Part shown: in pieces, positions 1 to 5,570 of the stretch
Position numbering within the stretch: position 1 is the stretch's first letter
Layout of the letters: every line of letters begins with the position of its first letter
Source of the DNA: Prevotellaceae bacterium
Lineage (GTDB): Bacteria; Bacteroidota; Bacteroidia; Bacteroidales; UBA932
NCBI GenBank assembly: GCA_031267155.1
Contig: JAIRZR010000112.1
Span: 1 to 9,549, forward strand
Reading direction: 5' to 3'
Length of the DNA stretch: 9,549 nt
Notes under the pieces: model-generated
The model's database searches: none
The model's input: the letters and a program-made list of their open reading frames with translations, nothing else
What the model was told of the DNA's origin: nothing
Translations under genes and position numbers: made by a program

Positions 1-1
1 T

Positions 2-451
2 TTCCGCAATGCACTGGTTCGGGCTAACTATGAGGACTTGTTACGGGATATTCATAGAACCGATATATATCTTATTCGATTTCTTTCAAATTTACTTCTG
101 AAAGAAAATAATATTCTCAGGAACAGAGAATTAAATGTAAATTTTATTGTGTCTGAAAATGTACCCGATATGTCAGATGTAAATGACACCGTAAGCAATG
201 AAAAGTTCCCTGTAATCGGGAAAAAGTTCCTTGTAAATAATAAAAAGTTCCCTGTAACTGGATTAGAAATATTGAGTCTCATAGAAAAGAATCCAAATAT
301 TACAATTATAGAATTATCAAAACAGTTAAATATATCAGATAGAACGGTAAAAAACAATCTGAATAAATTCAAAAATGCAGGTATTATTTCCCGTGTCGGC
401 TCTGACAAAACAGGAAGCTGGAAAATCTTAAAGAAAGGAGGTAACGAATGA
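2..451 (+). CDS. Fic/DOC-family protein, C-terminal part (5' end outside window)
   Basis: The frame is open from base 2, so this is the last 149 residues of a longer protein and not a short gene starting inside. The opening residues (FRNALVRANYEDL, then an IHRTD..LIRFL..LLL segment and LRNREL) match the helical end of bacterial Fic domains just after the HPFREGNTR catalytic motif, which would lie upstream of the window. Fic enzymes usually transfer AMP from ATP to target proteins. A linker with 7-residue repeats follows (about residues 68-88). A winged-helix domain occupies about residues 90-145: ILSLIEKNPNITIIELSKQL, then NISDRTVKNNLNKFKNAGII and a GSWKIL wing. Such Fic-wHTH proteins often sit inside type I restriction-modification loci in Bacteroidota, and an HsdS start follows directly (ATGA overlap at 448-451). 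The family call is firm. The target is unknown, and whether the upstream part is intact cannot be seen. Confidence 0.85.
   Translation, partial: FRNALVRANYEDLLRDIHRTDIYLIRFLSNLLLKENNILRNRELNVNFIVSENVPDMSDVNDTVSNEKFPVIGKKFLVNNKKFPVTGLEILSLIEKNPNITIIELSKQLNISDRTVKNNLNKFKNAGIISRVGSDKTGSWKILKKGGNE
203..265. repeat. Three in-frame 21-bp repeats in the Fic-protein linker
   Basis: Three consecutive 21-bp units start at 203, 224 and 245. Each begins AAGTTCC and encodes a 7-residue unit: KFPVIGK, KFLVNNK and KFPVTGL. GTTCC recurs at exactly 21-base spacing (205, 226, 247). Because the period is a multiple of three, gain or loss of a unit keeps the reading frame and only changes the linker length between the Fic domain and the winged helix. 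The third unit runs into the winged-helix domain. Confidence 0.8.
434..441 (+). promoter_or_regulatory. Strong Shine-Dalgarno sequence for the hsdS start
   Basis: AAAGGAGG ends 6 bases before the ATG at 448. Strong Shine-Dalgarno sites are not the rule in Bacteroidota, so this one supports 448 as the real translation start of the HsdS gene. It lies within the last codons of the Fic gene, consistent with coupled translation of the two. Confidence 0.6.
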
Positions 452-552
452 ATAAAATAGAAAAATCAATGACCGAACTCTGCCCTAATGGAGTGGAGTT
501 TAAATCAGGATGCGGAGACAACAGTATGAATATTACAGAAATAAATTATTAA
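448..552 (+). pseudogene. hsdS: Type I restriction specificity subunit HsdS, N-terminal remnant
   Basis: The 34-residue reading frame starts MNKIEKSMTELCPNGVEF, the typical beginning of Bacteroidota and Firmicutes HsdS proteins (an I..L.C..GVEF/Y.. consensus just before the first target-recognition domain). After VEFK the similarity stops: the tail SGCGDNSMNITEINY does not resemble HsdS, and the frame ends at 550-552. A complete HsdS has roughly 350-450 residues with two target-recognition domains, so more than 90% is missing and no specificity can be provided. The start overlaps the Fic stop codon as ATGA and has a strong Shine-Dalgarno site, so the translation signals survive while the body is lost. 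The likely cause is a deletion joining the first codons to sequence upstream of the Bro-N gene. The identification rests on about 18 residues. Confidence 0.55.
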
Positions 553-571
553 CTTTTAAGGGAATAGCATA

Positions 572-956
572 ATGAATAAAATGAAATTATTTGAAAATAA
601 GCAAATTCGCACAATATGGAACGAAGACACCGAAGAATGGTATTTCGCCATTATGGATGTGATTGCTGTATTGACAGACAGTCCAGAGCCAAGAAAATAT
701 TGGAGTGTATTAAAAACACGCTTAAAAAAAGAAGGCGTTGAGTTGACTACAATTTGTAGTCAACTGAAAATGCCTGCCTCTGACGGAAAAAAATTATTTG
801 ACTGATGTAGCCAATGAAACACAGTTATTCCGTCTTATTCAATCTATTCCTTCGCCAAAGGCGGAGCCGTTCAAACAATGGATGGCACATGACGATTTGG
901 ACAAAAGGTTTCGATCTTTTCAGAGCTTCGAACCCCTGTCCTTATGTCGGTTCTAA
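572..956 (+). pseudogene. Bro-N domain (phage antirepressor-like) protein, frameshifted and truncated
   Basis: From ATG 572 the protein begins MNKMKLFENKQIRTIWNEDT and continues with EEWYFAIMDVIAVLTDS, EPRKYWSVLKTRLKKEG and LKMPASDGK. This is the N-terminal Bro domain found in phage antirepressors and in single-domain proteins embedded in type I restriction loci. The frame hits a stop at 803-805 just after a run of seven A (787-793). Reading one base later (frame of 795) restores the family's next segment: YLTDVANETQLFRLIQSIPS followed by PKAEPFKQWMA, to base 887. Removing one A would give DGKNYLTDVA, so a single-base insertion in the A run explains the break. After WMA the family normally continues for well over 100 residues. 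Here unrelated residues run to a stop at 954-956. The gene is doubly inactivated unless the frameshift is a sequencing error, and the 3' truncation would remain even then. Confidence 0.75.
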
Positions 957-1014
957 ATATTTTTCAAGTATCATGCATTCAGATTCTCACAGCGTCTCAG
1001 AATAATGTTTCGCC

Positions 1015-1431
1015 TTATATTTCCAGTACCGGGGCGGCGAATTTTTCCAGCGCGAACACCCAGTTTTCAGGCAGAATAAAGGATGTACTTTCGTCGATAT
1101 TGAACGTTGACATTACGGAGCGGCTTTTGAGTTTCAACTCATTTCTCGTTCCTGTAATCAACTGTATCATTGCGATACTTTTCTCGCCGATTTTATCGAT
1201 TTGGGTATGCACAGCCAATTCGTCTCCCATGAAGGAGGGCTTCAAAAAATCGGTTTCGATATGAACCACGACCAAGCGTTCTATTCCCGACAGAAAATCG
1301 ATTCCGGGAATCTGATTAAGATAATCCACTCTTCCGCAATCCAGATACTCATTATACACAGAATTATTGACATGTCCGAATCCGTCGATGTCATTGAACC
1401 TCATCTGTATTGGTGTTACAACTGTTCTCAT
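1015..1431 (-). CDS. Acyl-CoA thioesterase, 4HBT/YbgC hotdog family
   Basis: This 138-residue protein has the usual length of single-hotdog thioesterases. Near the N-terminus it carries MRFNDIDGFGHVNNSVYNEY (residues 10-29), the family signature with the catalytic aspartate (Asp16) before the GHVNN segment that starts the long hotdog helix. The later VHIETDFLKPSFMGDELAVH segment matches the beta-sheet strand pattern of the family. Such enzymes are cytoplasmic, act as dimers or tetramers and hydrolyse acyl-CoA or acyl-ACP thioesters. The natural substrate cannot be read from the sequence, and an aromatic or a medium-chain acyl-CoA are both possible. The start codon overlaps the trkA stop as ATGA (1428-1431), so the two genes are almost certainly co-transcribed and translationally coupled. 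No convincing terminator is visible downstream. The enzyme class is firm, the physiological role is open. Confidence 0.85.
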   Translation of the reverse strand: MRTVVTPIQMRFNDIDGFGHVNNSVYNEYLDCGRVDYLNQIPGIDFLSGIERLVVVHIETDFLKPSFMGDELAVHTQIDKIGEKSIAMIQLITGTRNELKLKSRSVMSTFNIDESTSFILPENWVFALEKFAAPVLEI

Positions 1432-2774
1432 GTGAAATATTTACCTATTTTATTAACCATTTGTGGCAAAGAAAAAACAACGACCCTGTCGTATGATTTG
1501 ATTTCCGTTTCTCCCGTAACTATGTGAGCCTGCGCTCCTCTTACGATTCCTCCGAGAATGGCGGTTTTGGGGAAATGAAGATTTCTGACCTTTGTTCGCG
1601 TAACCGGCGAATTGGGTTTAGCTATAAATTCAAGAATTTCAGCATTGGAACCCGTCAGATATTTGATACTCTGAACATCCGAATCGATAGTATAGCGGAA
1701 AATCCGTCCTGCGGCAATAAGTTTCTTATTTATGACAGTATCTATACCGACGCTTTCGGCAAGTTTTATATAATCAATATTTTCTATTTCGGCAATAGTT
1801 TTTTTAACGCCGGCTTTTTTCGCTGCCAGACATGCAAGGATATTGGTTTCGGAACTTGGCGTAAGCGCCACAACAGCATCCATATTAGCCAAATCCTCCT
1901 CTTTCATAACGTCCGTATTCCTGATATCGGCATTTATAATAAGCGTATTTTTCAGATCGCCGGCTAATTCCAGACTTTTTTCCCGGTTCGAATCTATCAG
2001 CTTGATATTGATTTTACCCTCCAGTTCCCTCGCAAGCATCACTCCGATAGGGCTTCCGCCGAATATCATCAGATTGTTTACATCGATATTCGTTTTGCCC
2101 GTATATTTCAACACTTCGGAAATACCTTTCTGATTGGAAATGACATAAACCATATCGTGCAGTTTAAACTCCTCATTATTATCCGGAATAATCACCTCAC
2201 TTTCACGGTTTATGGCTATCGTTCTGTAGTTTATTGCAGAATACCGGTTGGTTAAATCCTTGAGGGAATGACCGACGACCGGCGCTCCGTCGTCGAGTTT
2301 TGTAACCACAATCTGCAGTTTTCCGCCCGAAAAATCAATATATTCGGTAGTGCCTGTCTGTCGCAGAAGGTCGCCGATAGCTTTTGCCGCTATTTTTTCG
2401 GGATACAGCAAATGATCTATGCCGATGTCCGTAAAAATGTCCTTATTTTCAGGCGTAAGGTACTCGTCGTTATTGATTCTGGCAATCACCTTTTTTGCTC
2501 CGATATGTTTTGCAAGTATGGCGCTGGTGATGTTCATGTCCTGCTCTTCCGAGGGATTTACCGCGATAAAAAGATCAGCCTTGTCCACACCCGCCTTCAG
2601 GAGAGTCGAAATGGAGGTCGAGTTTCCTTCGACAGCGACAAAATCCGCCGCTTCCGAAAGGTTCTTGATTCGGTCTTCCACCGGGTCTATCACGACGATG
2701 TCATGATCTCCATTCGCCAGCATTTTTGTCAAATGCGAACCGACTTCCCCTATTCCTGCAATAACTACCTTCAT
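1428..2774 (-). CDS. trkA: Trk potassium uptake system peripheral protein TrkA
   Basis: The 448-residue length and duplicated architecture match TrkA: two Rossmann NAD-binding (RCK/KTN) units, each followed by a small TrkA-C domain. The first unit has the GxGxxG loop as GIGEVG (residues 7-12) and the acidic residue Asp30 (VVIDP), which typically contacts the adenosine ribose. The segments NSTSISTLLKAGVDKADLFI and ARINNDEYL are also typical. The second unit starts near residue 234 (MIFGGSPIG), followed by KLIDSNREK and later ALTPSSETNILA. TrkA binds NAD(H)/ATP on the cytoplasmic face and gates the membrane channel TrkH/TrkG for K+ uptake. No trkH lies in the window. The downstream partner is instead a thioesterase with a 4-base overlap. 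The ATG at 2774 is preceded by an AT-rich leader with a -7-like element. Confidence 0.92.
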   Translation of the reverse strand: MKVVIAGIGEVGSHLTKMLANGDHDIVVIDPVEDRIKNLSEAADFVAVEGNSTSISTLLKAGVDKADLFIAVNPSEEQDMNITSAILAKHIGAKKVIARINNDEYLTPENKDIFTDIGIDHLLYPEKIAAKAIGDLLRQTGTTEYIDFSGGKLQIVVTKLDDGAPVVGHSLKDLTNRYSAINYRTIAINRESEVIIPDNNEEFKLHDMVYVISNQKGISEVLKYTGKTNIDVNNLMIFGGSPIGVMLARELEGKINIKLIDSNREKSLELAGDLKNTLIINADIRNTDVMKEEDLANMDAVVALTPSSETNILACLAAKKAGVKKTIAEIENIDYIKLAESVGIDTVINKKLIAAGRIFRYTIDSDVQSIKYLTGSNAEILEFIAKPNSPVTRTKVRNLHFPKTAILGGIVRGAQAHIVTGETEIKSYDRVVVFSLPQMVNKIGKYFT

Positions 2775-2793
2775 TTACTAAAATATTTCGGCG

Positions 2794-2801
2794 CAAAATT
2801 A
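2794..2801 (-). promoter_or_regulatory. Candidate -7 element upstream of trkA
   Basis: On the minus strand this reads TAATTTTG, a full match to the Bacteroidota -7 pattern TAnnTTTG, about 20 bases before the trkA start. No clear TTTG is seen 19-21 bases further upstream, so the assignment rests on one element. It overlaps an AT-rich inverted repeat (AATTAT, three bases, ATAATT at 2797-2811). Confidence 0.35.
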
Positions 2802-3246
2802 TAAAATAATTGTGAATAATTGGTTTTTGAAAGCAGGGGATAATTCTTTTCATGAGGCGCTATGAAAAAATGCCTGGCTTTTGACTGCCTGAAAGTCTTG
2901 TGAACCAAAGACAGTATGGACACGAACAGCCTTTTGCCTGAATCGAAAAATATTTTTTCCCGGCAGCAGAAGATATATTTTTAATGAACAAAAATCGGGA
3001 TCACGAACACGATGCTCCCGCGAAACTGCAGGGGACTTTTGCAGACCGGATTTATATAATTGCCTTCAGGAGGCCACTTAATCAGGAAACGAGGGGTCAT
3101 TCTTTGACAAACAAATCGTTCAATTCTGTACTTACCGGTTCTGTGCTGATTGGGCGGAATATATTTTGAATATGACTCCCACACAGTATGGAACCTTTTT
3201 TATTTATAGAACCTCAAAAAAATAATCCTTCAATAAATATAAATTG

Positions 3247-3254
3247 TATATTTG
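3247..3254 (+). promoter_or_regulatory. Candidate -7 element for the 3377-5166 operon
   Basis: TATATTTG matches the Bacteroidota -7 consensus TAnnTTTG exactly and lies in an AT-rich stretch. A good TTTG at the expected -33 distance is absent. If used, the transcript would have a leader of roughly 115 bases that contains the short reading frame at 3322-3384. Confidence 0.35.
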
Positions 3255-3321
3255 TAACTTAAATTTAAGAAACAGATTTCATACAAAGTAACTGGTAATG
3301 AGTAAAACATATTAAATTAAA

Positions 3322-3384
3322 ATGAGAAAAAATTTGCTGAAATTAATGATATCCACAATTGAAACACTGATATGGCATGAATAA
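3322..3384 (+). CDS. Possible 20-residue leader peptide overlapping the next start
   Basis: ATG 3322 opens a 20-codon frame (MRKNLLKLMISTIETLIWHE) whose stop at 3382-3384 lies just inside the following gene, overlapping it by 8 bases. A ribosome ending here would be positioned to restart at ATG 3377, so translational coupling is conceivable. No family resemblance is seen. In AT-rich leader DNA a frame this short can arise by chance, and it may be nothing. Confidence 0.2.
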   Translation: MRKNLLKLMISTIETLIWHE

Positions 3385-4105
3385 AAGGATAATCAGTTTA
3401 ACATTAAAAGCGCTTGCCGGACTGTTTATTATTGCGGTACTGGCGGCGGGTTTTGTGATTTGGAGGACGAATGGCAAAGTGGAAATAAAATTCGATATCC
3501 ACATGAACAGCGAAGCGATTTACTTTTCGACATACGCCGAGCCGCCTCAGTTTGCCATCTGGCTGGAAAACCCGAAAAACGGAGACCTCAAACAGGTTTT
3601 CGTAACCTATCGCGCCGGTCGCGGCGACTGGGAAGGCAAATCGGACGTGCCGGTTGCCGTGCCTCACTGGACTACGCTGTTCCATGACCGCAGGGGCGAA
3701 AAAATCGACGGAGTATCCGGAGCTACGCCAAAGGAGGAATCGTTTGTTTTGCAGGTAGAAGTCAGTCCGGATTCGGAATGGATATGCTGGCTCGAGATGA
3801 ATCTTGCGGGCGATTACAACGAGTATTATCCACAGTTTAACCGCCTTACATTACAGGAAGACGAGTTTTCGTGCGGACAGCCGGCGCTGCTCTACAGGGC
3901 GGACATCAAAGCCGAGCGCGGAAACAACTATTCCCCGAAACTCGCCGGCATGTCGCTGTGGGACAATGGAGAAAACACTCTTGCTCCCGTTGATTCCACA
4001 ATCACCACGGCTCAAAATGTTTTCGACGCCATAACCGTCAGCATAGTGAAGCCAAAACCCAGAATTTTCAGGAAAAATGTTAAACAGCAGAATGTTTTAA
4101 AATAA
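3377..4105 (+). CDS. Membrane-anchored extracytoplasmic protein, DUF2271-like
   Basis: The 242-residue protein opens with a short basic N-terminus and one hydrophobic segment (about residues 10-30, LKALAGLFIIAVLAAGFVIW). This suits a signal anchor or uncleaved signal, with the rest outside the cytoplasm. The central part has FAIWLENPKNGDLKQVFVTY (about residues 55-74), a W-rich stretch, and DGVSGATP (residues 111-118). That order of AIWLE, a VTY strand, and DGVSGAT followed by a beta strand resembles DUF2271 periplasmic proteins, whose function is unknown. The SGAT tetrapeptide also recalls the FMN-attachment motif SGATxT of flavinylated proteins, but here it is followed by PKEE, so covalent flavin is not predicted. 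It lies 14 bp before an aldo/keto reductase on the same strand, a likely operon. The domain relation is by eye and moderate. The reading frame itself is convincing. Confidence 0.6.
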   Translation: MNKRIISLTLKALAGLFIIAVLAAGFVIWRTNGKVEIKFDIHMNSEAIYFSTYAEPPQFAIWLENPKNGDLKQVFVTYRAGRGDWEGKSDVPVAVPHWTTLFHDRRGEKIDGVSGATPKEESFVLQVEVSPDSEWICWLEMNLAGDYNEYYPQFNRLTLQEDEFSCGQPALLYRADIKAERGNNYSPKLAGMSLWDNGENTLAPVDSTITTAQNVFDAITVSIVKPKPRIFRKNVKQQNVLK

Positions 4106-4119
4106 TAAATAAAAGTAGT

Positions 4120-5166
4120 ATGAATAAAGTAAAACTCGGTAAATCGAACATCGAAGTGTCGGCAATGACTGTCGGCTGCTGGCCCTTTGGGGGCGGCGAA
4201 TATTGGGGCGAACAGTCCCAGAAAGACGTGGACGATGTTGTGCGCGCCGCTCTTGATTTGGGCGTGAACACATTCGATACTGCGGAAATGTATAACGGCG
4301 GCGAGAGCGAGCGTTCTCTCGGCAAGGCTCTTAAAGGACACAGGGACAGGGCTGTCGTGATCTCGAAAATCGGCCCCTCGAACTGCCACAACGTGCGCAG
4401 ACACTGCGTCGAAAGCCTGCAGCGGCTTGACATGGATTATCTTGACGTGTATATGCTTCACTGGCCCATCAACAAGCTGGCGGTCGAGCATTTCACTTCC
4501 GACCAGAGCATAATCGAAGCGCCGCCCACTGTCGAGGAAGCATACGCACAGCTCGACGAACTGAAAAGGGAAGGACTGATACGCTCAATCGGCATGAGCA
4601 ATTTCGGACGTACACAAATGGAAGAAGTTGTCCGTACCGGCGTGCAGATTGACGTTAACGAAATGTCCTACAACATTGTTTCACGCGCCATCGAAGCCGA
4701 AATCGCGCCCTACTGCCTCGAAAACAGCATCAGCATCATCGGTTCAATGGGACTGCAGCAGGGACTGCTCGCTGGAATATACAAAACGCCGGAGGATGTG
4801 CCTCCCCATCAGGCACATTCGCGTCATTATCCCGATTTCCGGGGAGCAGGAACATCGCGCCACGGAGAAGCCGGAGCGGAAAAGGAAATGTTCGAAGCGC
4901 TGAACGAACTGCGCGAAATCGCCGCCGGCCTCAATATCCACATCGCACAGCTTGCAATTGCATGGATATTGAAAAAACCGTTTATGGCGTCGACTCTGGT
5001 GGGATCGCGCAATATAAATGAGTTGAAAATGAATGTGGAGGCCTGTTCGCTTGAAATTTCGGACGAAACGGAAAAACTGATCGACAAAATCAGCCAGCCG
5101 GTACTTGATATTCTGGGCAACAACCCCGATTATTACGAACATTCGTCTAAAAGCCGGATATTTTAA
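4120..5166 (+). CDS. Aldo/keto reductase, NADP(H)-dependent
   Basis: The 348-residue length and motifs fit a single TIM-barrel aldo/keto reductase. The opening KLGKSNIEVSAMTVGCWPFG is the usual N-terminal strand. The catalytic tetrad is visible as Asp53 (NTFDTAEMY), Tyr58, Lys83 (VISKIG) and His114 (YMLHWP). The nicotinamide-contacting MSNFG segment is at residues 159-163. The cofactor phosphate-binding region near the C-terminus appears as TLVGSRN (residues 292-298). An inserted loop with SRHGEAGAEKEMFEAL is typical of the aryl-alcohol dehydrogenase-like/YghZ-Tas type. These cytoplasmic enzymes reduce aldehydes, ketones or sugar-derived carbonyls. The substrate is not deducible. It is the second gene after the DUF2271-like gene, with 14 bp between them, so a shared transcript is likely. 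Downstream is the non-coding 21-bp repeat region. Confidence 0.92.
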   Translation: MNKVKLGKSNIEVSAMTVGCWPFGGGEYWGEQSQKDVDDVVRAALDLGVNTFDTAEMYNGGESERSLGKALKGHRDRAVVISKIGPSNCHNVRRHCVESLQRLDMDYLDVYMLHWPINKLAVEHFTSDQSIIEAPPTVEEAYAQLDELKREGLIRSIGMSNFGRTQMEEVVRTGVQIDVNEMSYNIVSRAIEAEIAPYCLENSISIIGSMGLQQGLLAGIYKTPEDVPPHQAHSRHYPDFRGAGTSRHGEAGAEKEMFEALNELREIAAGLNIHIAQLAIAWILKKPFMASTLVGSRNINELKMNVEACSLEISDETEKLIDKISQPVLDILGNNPDYYEHSSKSRIF

Positions 5167-5224
5167 TATTTAGCAATTATACATCAATACATGAAAAGTC
5201 GCCATTGGGATTCAGTTCTCCCGG

Positions 5225-5267
5225 TTTCCGGAAAATCTTATGGAAAAAGTCCGGAAAGGCGCTTTTT
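5225..5267 (+). terminator. Possible intrinsic terminator after the aldo/keto reductase
   Basis: TTTCCGGA (5225-5232) is the exact reverse complement of TCCGGAAA (5250-5257), giving an 8-bp stem with a 17-base loop, followed after GGCGC by five T (5263-5267). The left arm is also part of the 10-bp palindrome TTTCCGGAAA (5225-5234). The loop is long and the T run is offset by five bases, so termination is only plausible. The arms also share TTTCCG with the array units, so this may instead be a diverged outer part of the array. Confidence 0.3.
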
Positions 5268-5289
5268 GTGTCTTGAAAAAGTTTCCAAA

Positions 5290-5478
5290 GGAGTTCCCAT
5301 TTCCGAAAAAGGAGCTCCTATTTCCAAAAAAGGAGTTCCTATTTCCAAAAAAGGAGTTCCCATTTCCGAAAAAGGAGTTCCTATTTCCGAAAAAGGTGTA
5401 CCTATTTTCCAAAAAGGTGTACCTATCTCCGAAAAAGGAGCTCCTATTTCCAAAAAAGGAGTTCCCATTTTCCAAAAA
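5290..5478. repeat. Tandem array of nine 21-bp units with phased A-tracts
   Basis: Nine head-to-tail units of exactly 21 bp start at 5290, 5311, 5332, 5353, 5374, 5395, 5416, 5437 and 5458, with no spacers. Each unit has three parts: an 8-mer (GGAGTTCC in units 1, 3, 4, 5 and 9; GGAGCTCC in 2 and 8; GGTGTACC in 6 and 7), a middle like CATTTCCG or TATTTCCA, and an A5 or A6 tract. Units 1 and 4 are identical, as are units 2 and 8, so similarity does not simply fall with distance. The repeat ends cleanly at GGAGGACAAATATTC, about 110 bp before the glycosidase start. A 21-bp period is two turns of B-DNA, so all nine A-tracts face the same side, the classic arrangement for intrinsic curvature. There is no spacer-repeat structure, so this is not CRISPR. 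Confidence 0.95.
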
Positions 5479-5523
5479 GGAGGACAAATATTCTTTTTCC
5501 ACATGCGGAAAATTCGTGTAATT

Positions 5524-5548
5524 ATACTGCATTTGGACATTGCAGTAT
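5524..5548. promoter_or_regulatory. Perfect 8-bp-arm inverted repeat, candidate operator
   Basis: ATACTGCA (5524-5531) and TGCAGTAT (5541-5548) are exact reverse complements separated by nine bases, 42 bp upstream of the glycosidase start. There is no T run after it, so a terminator is unlikely. The right arm overlaps the proposed -33 element (5539-5542). A dimeric regulator bound here could therefore control transcription of the glycosidase. No regulator gene is in the window. Confidence 0.5.
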
Positions 5549-5570
5549 CTTATCCGCTGAAATATGTTTA
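5539..5570 (+). promoter_or_regulatory. Candidate Bacteroidota promoter of the glycosidase gene
   Basis: ATTG (5539-5542) lies 20 bases before TATGTTTA (5563-5570). These resemble the -33 (TTTG) and -7 (TAnnTTTG) elements with correct spacing, each with one mismatch. The -7 element ends 19 bases before the ATG at 5590, which implies a very short leader. Confidence 0.4.

Larger units (their letters stand above)
2775..3376. other. 602-bp intergenic region between divergent trkA and the DUF2271-like gene
   Basis: No recognisable gene lies here. Two overlapping complementary frames (a 67-residue minus frame at 2981-3184 and a 61-residue plus frame at 2984-3169) mirror each other, and neither resembles a family I know. 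The ends carry candidate promoter elements for the flanking divergent genes (2794-2801 minus, 3247-3254 plus). The decamer ACAGTATGGA occurs twice, at 2911-2920 and 3183-3192. A weak hairpin with arms CGGGA and TCCCG spans 2996-3020 without a T run. The stretch 3190-3376 is AT-rich and probably leader DNA. The middle could be a decayed gene or an unknown RNA, but nothing in it decides. Confidence 0.6.

Noticed and set aside
921..960. TTCGAACCCC near the island edge suggesting a tRNA 3' end or attachment site
   Set aside because: On neither strand do the T-arm, acceptor stem and anticodon stem pair properly, so a tRNA or tRNA fragment is not supported.
814..1005. 63-residue plus-strand frame after the Bro-N fragment
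   Set aside because: The Bro-N homology is in the neighbouring frame (from 795); this frame shows no family features.
1524..2804. Plus-strand frames of 95 to 178 residues opposite trkA
   Set aside because: They are antisense to the well-supported trkA gene and carry no recognisable motifs.
2981..3184. 67-residue minus-strand frame and its 61-residue plus-strand mirror
   Set aside because: No family resemblance, no clear start signals, and the two mirror each other; kept only as part of the intergenic description.
5290..5478. Short regular repeats suggesting CRISPR
   Set aside because: Units are 21 bp with no spacers between them and no cas genes nearby.
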